A stretch of 64,000 nucleotides of DNA from Trichobilharzia szidati. Taxonomy: Eukaryota; Platyhelminthes; Trematoda; Strigeidida; Schistosomatidae. The notes beneath the pieces are model-generated. The model worked only from the letters and a program-made list of their open reading frames with translations. It did no database searches and was not told the origin of the DNA. The stretch lies in the NCBI GenBank assembly GCA_944472155.2, contig OX235277.1, forward strand, positions 41,370,758-41,434,757, read 5' to 3'. Shown piece after piece: positions 33,341 through 43,315 of this stretch (position 1 is the stretch's first letter; the number at the start of each line of letters is the position of its first letter). The translations under genes and the position numbers were made by a program.

Positions 33341-34575
33341 CACAAGGTGGCTGTCTTCCTATTTTTCGGGTAGAAAACAACATTCTGTTTTCAAATGAAA
33401 GCGCTCCACGTCGTTGCTAACGGAAACTGGCATGCCTCAAGGCGCTATACTCTCTCCAATCCATTTTTCTTTCTTTTTGTACGACATTCCATATTCTTCC
33501 GAAGCTAACTTCCATAAATATGCCAATGATCTAACCATTTCTGTCTCAGTAGTTTCTTTTTTAGTTTATTCTTATATGAATAGATTCTTGTCCGAAGTTA
33601 ACGAGTGGTATCACCAAAACGGTCTTAAGCTAAATCCATCCAAAATGTGATACTGTTGATTTTAGTTTCAGATGCGGACAAGACTTGAGTGCGTGAATTG
33701 ATTCAGCCCCATGATTCCGGTATAATATTGACAGCTCTGTGATTAGGAGTAAATTGAATATCTCTCATCTCGGCATCAGTTTCTCCACGAATCTTTGTCG
33801 GTTGTCTCATATGCTGTTGGTTTCTAAGAAAATTCTTTGTTTCACTTATTATATAAAAAGTTGAGACTTTCTGCTTGCATAACTCAACCTCTTCTTTTAC
33901 AACTTTTTCATTCATGTATTCTGCCCATTATCATTTAATGTTTGGCATTATTCTTCCCTGGACTTTTCAAGAAAGACTATGTCATATTACACAGAATACT
34001 GAAGACTGTAAGTAGGGTTAGTGTTGTGTGTGTGTCTTTGACTGAACCAACTGACATTAGTGTCAATAGGAACTTCATTAATTGCAAGCATTTGGTTAAA
34101 TTTACCTTGTCTGATACTGAACGTCCTCTTTATTCTCAACCTTATCCTTGTATCTCTTTGGGGGTGAAAGCAGAAGAGACTTCATAAGAAGCATTTATGC
34201 TCGTACAGCTATTAAATGTAAAAATTCTACCATACCATCATATTTAGCACGAGTGTTGGTTGTGTGAATAGAGAATCAGATCTGTCAGAAAAGAACTTAT
34301 AAACTTTTTAAATCAGTAACCTGAACTGCAAAGTATAAGCAAAGACTATTATTATAACATGTCTTATCTATCATACTATCTACTTGTACTTCACTATGTT
34401 TCCACCAACATTCTGTTAATAGTGGTTTCATTATTAATATTATTAAAATTATTATTTTAAATTGTATGTTTGTACATATTTATAAAAGGAGCTAAAAAGT
34501 TGCAATATGTATAAAAACTCTGAAAATCCCATTCTGTACCATAAAAATTGTGTGGAATAAAGTGATTATTTTAAA
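33341..34575 (+). mobile_element. CR1-like LINE, RT to 3' end, decayed
   Basis: MLTETGMPQGAILSPIHF (motif B, 33414), then KYANDLTIS where the catalytic YADD has become YAND, NEWYHQNGLKLNPSKM then a stop at about 33648. Later KKDYVILHRILKTVSRVSVV and ERPLYSQPYPCISLG lie in another frame. The 3' end (34490-34575) has CTGAAAATCCCATTCTGTACC and GTGTGGAATAAAGTG. Confidence 0.85.
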
Positions 34576-35940
34576 ACAATTAGTTCCCTTTATGAATTTA
34601 GATAAAGCAATAAGAAGACGTAATTTGTCTGAATCGTGTAATGTATTTGCGGAAAACATTTTGAACAATCTAATCACACATGGACTTGTCATAGGACTAC
34701 ATTTGTATGAAATTAATAAAGAGGTAAGAGGTGAGAAAATAGACTATTTAGGTCAAGTTAAAAGGACATATTCAAGTTCAAAGTGACAATGAAGACCACT
34801 AAACCAAATAACAGAGATAATGGTTCATCTACCCTGGCTGGTATCAAAACAAAATTTACCAAAGAAGGTTTAATGTGATGACGAATTGTTGCTTTGAACG
34901 CATAAAGGTGGTTTAAACTTCCTAATTACTAGCTAGGGTTACCACAAACTTTAGGATACGCCCTTCCCCAAAAACGTTCTACAGATAGGTTTAAAAGATG
35001 TGTTAACGTCAATTTTATGTCCTGTCTCTATAATATGTTTCGCAATAGAGGAGCTAGGTCTCCTGTTCTCACCGTTAATAGGTTTTGAAGATTCTATTTG
35101 TTTCTGGAGCCATTTAGGAATATGCTTTGAAGCCAGCCCTTACTTGCAGAGATCTATGAGTCGTCCCCCTTATGTATGTGTGTCCACACGTACACTCAAA
35201 TTGGTAAATGCACTGGGATGTGACATCATATTTCTCATGTTCTCAGGGCTTAGATGGGTGGATATATAGGCTTTACATTCTCAATTATTATGATATTAGT
35301 TGCATAAAAAGTCTTTTTAACAGCAGCGTTCAATCTTTGTCTAGTTATCAAGCTGCTTTGATGCCCCATATAGGGTAGCTTGATGTACACGTCTTTCTTT
35401 GGGGCGAGTTGGAGAGTGGGTGTTGGTGTTCCACTGACCCGTGTTTATATCTCCTGATGAACTTGTTTGGATAATTGTTATCAACCAGAGTTTGTGTCAA
35501 CTTTCTTTCTTCCTCATCAAGTGTGTCTTCAGTGCATATTCGTTGGATTCTACTGAAGAGGCACCTTATTAAGGCTCTTTTGTACCGAACAGGGCAGAAA
35601 CTGTGGTAATTAAGATACTGGCCTGTCCATGTAGGTTTTCTACAAATAGATCTTTTTATTGCCCCATCAAGCCGTCGACTAAGCAATATGTCTAGGAAAG
35701 ATAAACAATTATCTTCCTCTTCTACAGATGTAAGTGATATGCTATTCTGGACTTCATTTATTCGATTTAAAATTGAGGTGGCAGAACAAGACTTATCACT
35801 GATGATTACAATATCATCCACATACCTTCTATAAAGTGGCACATTTTCGATTAAATCCTCCGATAAATTCTCAATGTGCGACATATAAATATCTGCTGCT
35901 ATGGGAAGTCCGTTAGGGCCCCTTTTGGTGAACACAATAA
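34576..35940 (-). mobile_element. Penelope-like element, RT palm/thumb and GIY-YIG (minus)
   Basis: From 35940 down: RT (annotated as a coding fragment), then TTHRSLQ with IYQFECTCGHTYIRG near 35170-35220, a GIY-YIG core whose YIG has an inserted R. HIIETGHKIDVNTSFKPICR follows near 35020. At 34692-34580 a piece reads IALSKFIKGTNCFK, the PLE terminal motif also present at 43.98 and 57.15 kb. Confidence 0.85.
35348..35935 (-). CDS. PLE reverse transcriptase fragment with intact YVDD
   Basis: 195 open codons. Early residues RGPNGLPIAADIYMSH match PLE motif B (normally GSPLGP..ADIFM), so part of that motif is lost. RRYVDDIVIIS at residues about 36-46 retains both catalytic aspartates. ICRKPTWTGQYLNYHSFCP at about 118-136 and YKRALIRCLFSRIQRIC follow, the standard PLE thumb. 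The fingers and N-terminus are gone. Confidence 0.82.
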   Translation of the reverse strand: MFTKRGPNGLPIAADIYMSHIENLSEDLIENVPLYRRYVDDIVIISDKSCSATSILNRINEVQNSISLTSVEEEDNCLSFLDILLSRRLDGAIKRSICRKPTWTGQYLNYHSFCPVRYKRALIRCLFSRIQRICTEDTLDEEERKLTQTLVDNNYPNKFIRRYKHGSVEHQHPLSNSPQRKTCTSSYPIWGIKAA

Positions 35941-36367
35941 AGACAGAGATGATGAAGACACCTAATTAACAGCAGCGACAACAACAACCACTAATCTCCA
36001 TCAAAGAAAGGTTGACTTCTTCACTCGCATGAACTAGAAAGCATCATTTGAACTATATTTGTGACTTGTGCTACTGATAAGATTTATCAGTAGTATAGGT
36101 ATAAAGAGAAGTTCATCGGCACAAGAACATCAAATAGCAGGGAGATACATTTGATGACATAGAAGGCAAATGATACAATACTGTGGAGAGATACATAGGA
36201 GACGTGAAAGGAATACAAAGAAACACACACAATATAAAGGAAGGTCAGAAGTAACACAACACAGAAGATCTGTGCTACTGGTGAGTTGAAAATAAGGTTT
36301 ATATAATTTTGACATATAGATAAACCAAATCGCAAATAAACATTCCTTTATTTAATTGAATTTAAGA
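35941..36367. other. Unassigned
   Basis: Two overlapping minus frames of 60-82 codons are rich in hydrophobic residues but have no family signature. Otherwise AT-rich. Confidence 0.4.
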
Positions 36368-36840
36368 TTTTCCCGTCGACTTATTGGACCGAAGTGCTCG
36401 GTCTCAGGTTGAAATGTTGGCTTCTTGTGCAGATGCGCCGACAATGTCTGGGTATGTAATTAAAATTTAATTGGTGGATGTTGACTAGAAGTGAAATAAA
36501 GCCAGGATGCGCATTTCCTCCTATTTGGGACTCGTCGTCCAGCTGAATGTATCAGCACTCCACAGTGAGTGGTGGTGTTCCCCCCGAGACTCAAACCCAG
36601 TGCCTATAGTTCCAAACGCCGTTGCACAAAAAGTGGCTCTCGTGGCCCAAGTGGTCTAGTGGATAACGCTTTGGCGCTGGTTTCGAGCCTTGGTGAGAAC
36701 ATCATCACTCACTGTGAAATGCAGATGCATCCAGTTAGCTGGCGAGTCCCAAACACGACGAAGTGCGCATCCTGGTGGATTTCACTGCTAGTCACCATCC
36801 ACCAATTAAACATTCCTTTACCAAGGATGCACGATCGTTT
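36368..36840. mobile_element. tHH-2 (Sm-alpha-like) head-to-head inverted dimer
   Basis: Minus copy 36368-36635, without its A box, faces plus copy 36636-36840, which has the full head GGCCCAAGTGGTCTAGTGG. A short spacer with GTTGCAC lies between. Each half has a hammerhead: minus about 36487-36545 (stem II GTCC with a mutated partner, GAAA, ATGCGCAT, triplet ATC) and plus about 36728-36785 (degenerate). In both, the core between stems I and II is longer than the canonical 7 nt. The tail TTCGGTCCAATAAGTCGACG ends the minus copy. The 51.5-kb locus has the same design. Confidence 0.8.
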
Positions 36841-36854
36841 TTAATCTGAAATCA

Positions 36855-37325
36855 GTGTGGAAATCTAATGCACTCTAAGAAAGAAAGAAAGATCCAGATT
36901 TTCAACACAAATGTCAAGTCATTCAGTGCTTCTATATGTTTCGAAGGCTTGGTGTGAGCGTCGCAAAAAGCAATACAAACAGGTTGCAGACTTTTGTCGA
37001 CATTCAACCCCTTCACCAGATACGAAAGGATTAACAACAAAGGCCGAAGGGCTTGGACGAAAGAAGAACCTTTGGCTCAGCAAGCATATGTTGAAGAAAA
37101 TAGTGATGGAGACGAGACACGCTGAAGTCACCGTTAAGTGACGTTAGTTATCAGACAGACCTTCAAGTGGGAGTTGGATGGGGAATGATGAGTTCAGCGT
37201 AGGCCCGACTGTGACATGGGTAATAGTGCAGTCAGCTAAAGACATCTGTAGAGAGTCTGATGAAGCGCTTTGTTTCACTCAGAACCTCAGGGAACAATAC
37301 CATGAGTTAAACAGACAAGACTTTT
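36855..37325 (+). mobile_element. RTE-like LINE 3' coding end
   Basis: AAGATCCAGATTTTCAACAC starts the block equivalent to K..IF..NVKS.LLY.S..W. Downstream RKKQYKQVADFCRHS stands for the K.LQTFVN block. It ends at TTTGTTTCACTCAGAACC near 37290, equivalent to the RTE 3' end. Confidence 0.7.
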
Positions 37326-37934
37326 AATTTATTAATTTGCATTTAGCGAAATGTGATTCACTCTTAAAAGTTACCGATGGGAAATTATCCACTTTAATAA
37401 TTTACTTATATTTAAGCGTAATTTAATTAACTAATAATCAAACATTTGTTTAAATGATTCATAGAATAAATTTTTTTTTAATTGAGATGTGGGATGAAAG
37501 GGAGATTGTAGGCTGCTAAACTCTATGGCTATTTGGATTTATTGCAAGATTACAGGAAATCTGACCATCACTCAACTACAATTACACACACAGGCAAGCC
37601 GACAGACAGACAAACAAGCCCAGATATAAAAGGGCTAGACAATGACCAACACAATGATGAAACGTCTTCATTTTAACTTTTTTTAAATCCTTTTTATTAT
37701 GTGTTAGCTTTGTTTGCGATTCTCCTCTTTTTGAAGTGAAAATTACCGTCTCGGCATTTAGAGAAACAAACAACAGATTGAGCGGAAAAATATGCTCCTT
37801 TTCAGTTGGCTCTCTTTCCTCCCTCCTCCACCCGCCCAACACCAACCACTAACGCTTTGAAACAAATTTTTCATCTTTTTTATTTATCAGTACACTAGAG
37901 ATGGTGTTAGGCAATAAGAAACTTTCATTTTCAA
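37326..37934. other. Unassigned; contains an unclassified repeat at 37815-37925
   Basis: The piece 37815-37925 (CCGCCCAACACCAACCAC, TTTGAAACAAATTTTTC, GTACACTAGAGATGG) resembles 39345-39445 (CCGCCAAACGCCAACG, TTTGAAACGAATTCTTC, GTACACTATAGGC) in the same orientation. Both flank PLE material, so it may be PLE terminal sequence. Confidence 0.4.
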
Positions 37935-38410
37935 TAAAATGGTTACCAGGGCAAAGAAAGCTTGAAAACTGCTTCTTTCGAAACACACAGAAATCAGGTT
38001 GCTTCGTAAAACGTGGGGAAGAATTGAGCTCTTTTGTCCACTAATAATTCTGAAGGATCTTGTGATGCTAACCATCGAAGAAATGACTGGCGATGGCACT
38101 GATGAAAGCGTTTGTTTGCTTGAGACAAAGGAGGTCAATTCTTATCAAGTTTTCCGAAGCAGCCTCTTCGTCAAACGCTTGAAACCTGATTTATGTATTC
38201 CGAAAGCAACAGTTATCAGTCTTTCCTTGCCCTGGTAACTAGATGTCTTTCTTCACTCTTTTATATTTGATTACGTAACGCTGAAAATCTACATTCTGTA
38301 TAATTGTTACTGTTTGGAATAAAGTTATTATTATTACTATTGTATGCATATATTGATTTTTTGTTTAAATTTGAGCTCTCTAGGTAAATATGTTAACATT
38401 GTACATGTAC

Positions 38411-38648
38411 ATTTTTTTTTACTCCTTCACGTTCCCAGTGGAACATAGGGCTTCAAGCTAGAGGCTTGAAGTTTCTGTAGCAGTGGTGATTATTTTTACA
38501 GGATGGGGTTGCTAGCCTCATGCCTAACCTTCCCTCTTCACCAGCTTTAGTTCTGGCTTATAGAGGTAAAGGAGTGCGCCGGCCGGGGATTGAACCCCGG
38601 ACCATGTGCATGGTCGGCGAGAGTCCTAACCGCTATGCCACCGACGCA
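38411..38648 (-). mobile_element. tRTE SINE nested in a PLE terminal repeat
   Basis: Head GCGTCGGTGGCATAGCGG ends at about 38647 (minus), B box GGTTCAATCCCCGG near 38585, RTE-type tail GGGAACGTGAAGGAGTAAAA ends at 38411. It splits the PLE repeat, which resumes at TTAATAATAATATC. Confidence 0.85.
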
Positions 38649-38690
38649 CATATATGCACATAAGCTTAATAATAATATCTTTAGGATGTA

Positions 38691-38747
38691 AGCAGCTGAG
38701 CTGATGGGAAGCCAACGAAATAAATGATGACAGCATTTTATTCTGCA
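38691..38747 (+). ncRNA. Hammerhead-like motif in PLE terminal repeat, altered
   Basis: Stem I AGCAG / CTGC (38691-38695, 38743-38746), CTGATGG (38701-38707) preceded by an extra CTGAG, GAAA (38717-38720), stem III ATAAA / TTTAT (38720-38724, 38737-38741). The last core position is G instead of A. Equivalent to the better copy at 43912-43963. Confidence 0.5.
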
Positions 38748-38874
38748 CAAATCACTCTTGTTCTTGTTTTATTCAAATTCATAAAGGGAGATACATAACA
38801 TTTTTAATTGTTTGTCTTCAGAGATTTCGAAATTAATCTGAAGTTGAAAGGTGACTGAATAAAGTATGGGCTTT

Positions 38875-39170
38875 CTGAAGTTTTGGTAAGAAGTCGTAGC
38901 AAGTGAGGTCCATCAAACCTCGTCCATGACACTGGTTGACGTTTGTGCCCCATATCTCTAGTTGGTAGTTGGTGGAACTCACTGACAGCTTGATTCCTTT
39001 CCAGTGACTGAATAATTAGCCAGCTCACCTGGTAACACCGAGGTTCGGAATTCAGTTGCTTGTGGGTGAGTCCACGGGTATTTACTGCCACAGATTCCTG
39101 AAGTAAGATGAAGCAGTAGTTGATTAATCCCTGGTTTTGATTGATTCTGTACCTGATGTCAGGTGTAGGC
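38875..39170 (+). mobile_element. tHH-1 retroposon, very old
   Basis: Relics in order: AGAAGTCGTAGCAAGTGAGG, a TTCCAGTGACTGAATAATTAG A-box zone, GGTTCGGAATTC, and a tail TGATTGATTCTGTACCTGATG. The ribozyme is unrecognisable. Confidence 0.45.
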
Positions 39171-39564
39171 TGTTAAACTCATTGACCAATTAAATTTCTT
39201 CAGTATTACACAAAATTTCACTTTCACTCATTTACAGTTACACAAACACAGACACAGAGAAACTCAGAAATGAGCTCACAAAACAACAAACAAACAAGAA
39301 AGGTCTCCGTTCTAACTTCTTAATTATTTCCTGTGATTTCCTTTTTGTTTAGCTCTCCTCCCCGCCAAACGCCAACGATTTGAAACGAATTCTTCTCTTC
39401 TTAAGCAGTACACTATAGGCATTCTTAGGGAATAATAAATTTTCAAGTAACTGACCAAAAGATGGATCTCAAGCGGTTTTAGAGAGAAGTAATGACCAGT
39501 GGTGCCAACCAATTCAGGTGCTGGAATAGATATTGGTGGTGAAGCTAATTTCGCTAATTAAAGG
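39171..39564. other. Unassigned; second copy of the unclassified repeat at 39345-39445
   Basis: Nothing beyond the resemblance to 37815-37925. Confidence 0.4.
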
Positions 39565-39700
39565 AAATTAGAATTCATGGACAACCGGATTCCATCCTGG
39601 TGACTGAAATGTCATTAGGTACGTGATTCGGAAGAGTCGTAAAGTGGGACGAAACGATCATTCTTAATGATTCTCTAAAAGATATCGATTCGTGAACTAA
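39565..39700 (+). mobile_element. tHH-1 remnant
   Basis: GAATTCATGGACAACCGG, GAAGAGTCGTAAAGTGGGAC, GAAACGATC and GATATCGATTCGTGAAC follow the tHH-1b order. The tRNA block is shortened. Confidence 0.5.
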
Positions 39701-39829
39701 ATGCAATCAGAGAATATCAATTTTAAATTACCTGAAAATGAAGGATGAGAAGTAATCACAAAAATACCCATAATAGTTAAACGATAAGACCAGGTGGTTA
39801 TAGATCTCAGCAACAGTTTACTTTGGCTC

Positions 39830-39990
39830 AAAATGGCTAAAAGCAGAAGCCAGGACGCGCTCTTCATCCTATTTATCATTTGTCAACGGAATATGGCTGT
39901 ATTCTAGCGACAGAGGTTTTTCCCGTCGAAGTTCAAACCTAAGAACTATCGCTTCTTACTCCAAGGCATTATGTGCCAGGATTTCTAGCC
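39830..39990 (-). mobile_element. tHH-2 (Sm-alpha-like) remnant
   Basis: Minus strand: head relic near 39965-39985, B-box zone GGTTTGAACTTCG near 39935, and a worn ribozyme ending AGCGCGTCCTGGC at 39846-39858. The stems no longer pair well. Confidence 0.5.
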
Positions 39991-40592
39991 ACGAGAAATT
40001 CAAGCAAATTTTAACAAGCAGTAACTGACACCCGTTACATGAGAAGTGCCAAAGAAGAAGTCGCTTGTAAACCTACCATTCAAAGGTGACATGCCAACTG
40101 AATTTTTCTGTAACAGATTATCGAGAACCGATTGAAAAACATTCTAAGTCACATCTATACCTCCCACGTTTGTGGAGTCTGTAACCATACGATTCTACAT
40201 TTTTTTGTTAGATGTTAAAATTAGAAACATTCTACACAACTTTTGTTTAAAACGATTCATGTTGAAAAATACACAAGTGCGGAGTACAATCTAAAATACA
40301 GTGTGCTGCTCGACGCTTCGTCCTCTCACTAGTCTATACTGTCTACTTGTTACACTACTATCCTTGTTGTTTGCTGTGGATTCTGCAGGAACCTCCTATA
40401 CTCATCCGAAGACTATTCTACAACCGGTGCACAGCTTCTACCAGTAGATACGACATCAGCAGTGAACATTATTGTGGATTATATTAATAATTTGTAGCAG
40501 CGAACTTTAACTGTATCTCCAAGTAACCGACTATTTTATATAACTCATTACTGTATTTTTTAAATAATGTAGTGTTACACTATCATTTCATT
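39991..40592. other. Unassigned
   Basis: No coding frame or repeat recognised. Confidence 0.4.
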
Positions 40593-40974
40593 AACTTCGA
40601 TTTTTGATGATATTAGATGGTTGGAGGCAATCGGCCACAGGAAGCTCCACATGACTTAGGCTTCGTGCTAATTGGCACTCGTCAGCAAGGTGTATTTGCA
40701 ACTTCGAAGGAACCCATGTCCCTTCTGAGATTCGAACCCGCGTCATCCAGCGCTGCAGTCAGAGACGTTACCACTGAGCTATTCGGGCTCGGCTTCCTGC
40801 CGATTGCCTCAAGTCACCTAATATCATTAAATCAATGTGCACCATGATGGCGAGCTACCTAGTGGCATGGTGGCCACATTGCAAACCTGACTGATAGAAC
40901 TGAGTCTGAATTAAAGAAAAGACTAGACACGTCACACTAGTTACTGGCTAGTGTCCAATCAAACTTCGATTTTT
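40593..40974 (-). mobile_element. tHH-3 foldback retroposon with 13-bp target duplication
   Basis: AACTTCGATTTTT flanks it perfectly (40593-40605, 40962-40974). The element is 40606-40961 (356 bp), starting GATGATATTAGATGG. The minus tRNA-like head is complete: A box TAGCTCAGTGG (40781-40771) and B box GGTTCGAATCTC (40738-40727). Its 5' end directly abuts the inverted tail arm GGCTTCCTGCCGATTGCCTC. The hammerhead (about 40654-40695, minus) has core CTGACGA, stem II GTGC/GCAC and GAA, but stem III starts with G and the stem I 3' strand is replaced by ATGTG. Confidence 0.92.
40727..40781 (-). promoter_or_regulatory. Internal pol III promoter (A and B boxes) of tHH-3
   Basis: A box TAGCTCAGTGG and B box GGTTCGAATCTC, 32 bp apart in tRNA-like context on the minus strand. 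Both fit tRNA promoter consensus closely. The tRNA-like region does not fold into an intact tRNA by eye, so this is a promoter relic of a tRNA-derived SINE. Confidence 0.75.
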
Positions 40975-41039
40975 ATTCGAATATTTGTTCCGTTACTGAG
41001 CTCGCTAGAAAGTCCTCTACACCTCTTCCACACAAACCC

Positions 41040-41400
41040 TTATTTATCAAAATATCCGAGACATTCATATATCAATTCAGTTGTTCCTGCAGATCTAAGT
41101 ATATAGGCCAAACAAATGGAATATTGTCTAGACATGTACAAGTACATCTTCCAGTATGGTTGTCGAAAGATGAAATTAAACGAACCAACAGTTCATCTTT
41201 TTTGAGTACCGTGTCTCCACAAATCACATTCCGCCTCAATAGAAAATTCCTTGAAAGTGTCATATATAAAACAAGGTCAAATCATTTGAAAGATTTCACG
41301 CCTCATACACAATGAAGATGCTGAACTGTGTGTAAAGAAAAGGCTTCTCCAATCCCTTTTATTACCGTAGCAATAAATGTTTCTTTTTTTTGACCCTGTA
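41040..41400 (+). mobile_element. Penelope-like element, GIY-YIG end
   Basis: Plus strand: SVVPADLSIYRPNK-like start in shifting frames, equivalent to F.C.C.S.YIG.T, then HVQVHLPVWLS and FLESVIYKTRSNHLK, the PLE block H.P.WL....FKVIY..... Stops near 41100 and 41311. The ending AELCVKKRLLQSLLLP corresponds to the usual ELCVQK....L.LPW terminus. Confidence 0.7.
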
Positions 41401-41984
41401 CAATAATTGGGTGTGTAATCCACATTCGTCCTAACTTTAAAATATACTTCATGCATGTTTTAAACCTCTTATTGTTTTGAAAATACTCCTGTTTCCAAGT
41501 ACTGGTAGCTTTTAATAGTAGTTATTTTTAAGGGGTTCCCATCATTACATAATTTATTGTTCCTACTGACATGTAATTCGCATTTTTTATTAGCAACCGA
41601 AGTTACCAATTGACCTTTATGTAGGCATTTTCCTGACCTTTTAGAACACTGTGCAGCTGCGAAGTGAGGTTACAAGAAGAATATTCATTCAGCTGACCCA
41701 TCCGTGTATGTGTTTCTATTAATGATGTCAATAGCTATACATTCACATGTACACAAACACACACACACGTAAACTTGTGCGCGTAATCCTAGTCAAGCTG
41801 AAAATGATGTCTGTTTTGACATGATGGATAAGGCATGGAAATCTGCCAGAAGGAATTTTCAATATAACTACTCAGTAAGTAACTTGCTTACATCGTTTGC
41901 TCTCTACGAATAGTAATCCACTTTTAAGTTTACGTGTTCTACTGAATTCTCCACAAGTATAACTTCGTTGTTGGTGGTGGCCAG
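41401..41984. other. Unassigned
   Basis: Possibly PLE 3' UTR at first; a CA run at about 41755-41770. No coding signal. Confidence 0.4.
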
Positions 41985-42130
41985 CGATGGGATCCTATTT
42001 GGGACTGACGCCTGAGGCTGAATGTGCCTGCATATTCTTAGTGGGTAGTGGTATTTACACCGAAACTCAAATCTAGCACTCACTGTTTCAGATGTCAAGA
42101 TGTTATCCAATAGGCTAATGGACCATAGAA
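41985..42130 (-). mobile_element. tHH-2 (Sm-alpha-like) remnant
   Basis: Minus strand has the head zone near 42100-42125, B-box relic GATTTGAGTTTCGG near 42065, the GGCACATTCAGCC stem I side and GTCCCAAATAGGATCC stem II. GAAA and stem III are lost. Confidence 0.5.
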
Positions 42131-42196
42131 AATACATCCTATCTGATGGATATTAGTAGTTACTTGTTGGAATTTAACTGGAATACTGGAACCATT

Positions 42197-42427
42197 GCGT
42201 CAGTGGCTTAGCGGTAGAATGCTCGCCGACTACCCTATGTGGTGGGGGGGTTTGAACCCCGGCCAACGCACTCCTTTACTTCGTTAAGCCGGTAATAAGG
42301 TTGGTAAAGGGGGAAGGTTGGACATGAGACTAGCAACCCCACCCCGTAAAAGTAAACACCGCTACTGAAACTTCAGAGCTCTAGCTTGAAGCCCTATTTT
42401 CCACTGGGAATGTAAAGGAATAAAAAA
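42197..42427 (+). mobile_element. tRTE SINE
   Basis: Head GCGTCAGTGGCTTAGCGG (A box TGGCTTAGCGG), B box in GGTTTGAACCCC, body GGTAAAGGGGGAAGG, tail CTTGAAGCCCTATTTTCCAC then GGGAATGTAAAGGAATAAAA. One of the best-preserved copies of the family. Confidence 0.88.
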
Positions 42428-42499
42428 CACTGGAAGTTACAAGGCAATTGTTTAAGTTTCCCATTAGTTCTACATTTCGCTTTATTGAGGGTACTAAAG

Positions 42500-42865
42500 A
42501 TTTTAATATCTCGGAAAAATCATGTTCCCATTAGACGTGACTTCGTTATTCACTATTGTGCCTCTCCTAGAAACTGTCTGATATATATGCCATTATACGA
42601 ATGCAAATAGTTTAGTCATAAGGTTGCCAATGACCCAGCTCAAAGACCTTTAATTGAGGTGCACGTTCAACCCTCAGTTCACTTTCGAAAATGAGTATTT
42701 TAGACAGAAAGAAAACATTGCAGTAGGATCACCACTGGGTCCGCTACTGGCTGACTGTTTTGTGGAAAAGATCGAAAACACCCAACTTAGTCAAGCTATC
42801 GATCGCTTTGATGTTTATAGAAGATACGTGAGAAGGGTGTGATATCTGATTATAATCCGCTTGCA
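42500..42865 (+). mobile_element. Penelope-like element, RT middle part
   Basis: MFPLDVTSLFTIVPLLETV near 42522 (PLE motif A region), then in another frame CTFNPQFTFENEYFRQKENI, AVGSPLGPLLADCFVEKIE (motif B, intact) and DVYRRYVRRV, where YVDD has become YVRR at about 42830. It joins the minus-strand PLE end at about 42870. Confidence 0.8.
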
Positions 42866-43052
42866 TTCACTAACGCCCATCTGAACTAAGCATTCCCTTT
42901 CTTGTTTTATTTCTCAGTAGACATGATGACGGACCTCTCAAAAGATCCATACAATGGAAACGTTCATGAAATGAACCACTAAGTAATTTTTTGTTAGTTG
43001 AGTACCTATATCCAAGAAAAGAAACTTTGAACAAAGCAACAACTACAGTTTT

Positions 43053-43104
43053 AGCAGAATAAAGTGGTACCATCTTTTATTTCGTCGCCTTCTCGTCAGC
43101 TGCT
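43053..43104 (-). ncRNA. Hammerhead-like motif, left arm of PLE inverted repeat
   Basis: Exact reverse-complement twin of 43912-43963: core CTGACGA (43099-43093), GAAA (43083-43080), stem I AGCAG / CTGCT. Confidence 0.65.
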
Positions 43105-43315
43105 TACAGGACAAAGACATTATTAAATATATCTACAGAAACAATTTTAACATACTTGCACAGAGTTCATTTTAAACAAAAATCAATCGATCAATATACG
43201 CATACACTAATAATATATACATATGTATATGCAATACTAAACACAATTCTGAACAATAATAATCATACACAATGAAAATTTTTCAGTATCTCGCATTCGG
43301 ACGAAAAATATCCAG

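Larger units (their letters stand above)
37935..38830. mobile_element. Penelope-like element foldback: inverted GIY-YIG ends plus terminal repeat
   Basis: 37935-38000 and 38175-38240 are inverted copies of the PLE coding end (TTTCTTTGCCCTGGTAAC on one strand, TTTCCTTGCCCTGGTAAC on the other). The plus side continues with the PLE terminal repeat (38240-38410 and 38650-38830), matching the 43.7-44.0 kb arm (TTGATTTTTTGTTTAAATTT, AGCAGCTGA, TTTATTCTGC, TTCAAATTCATAAAGGG). A tRTE SINE sits inside. An older version of the 43-kb structure. Confidence 0.72.

Noticed and set aside
40727..40781. tRNA gene
   Set aside because: Good A and B boxes but no intact cloverleaf by eye, and the segment recurs as the head of a repeat family with target duplications. 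It is a SINE head. The same applies to the other tRNA-like blocks.
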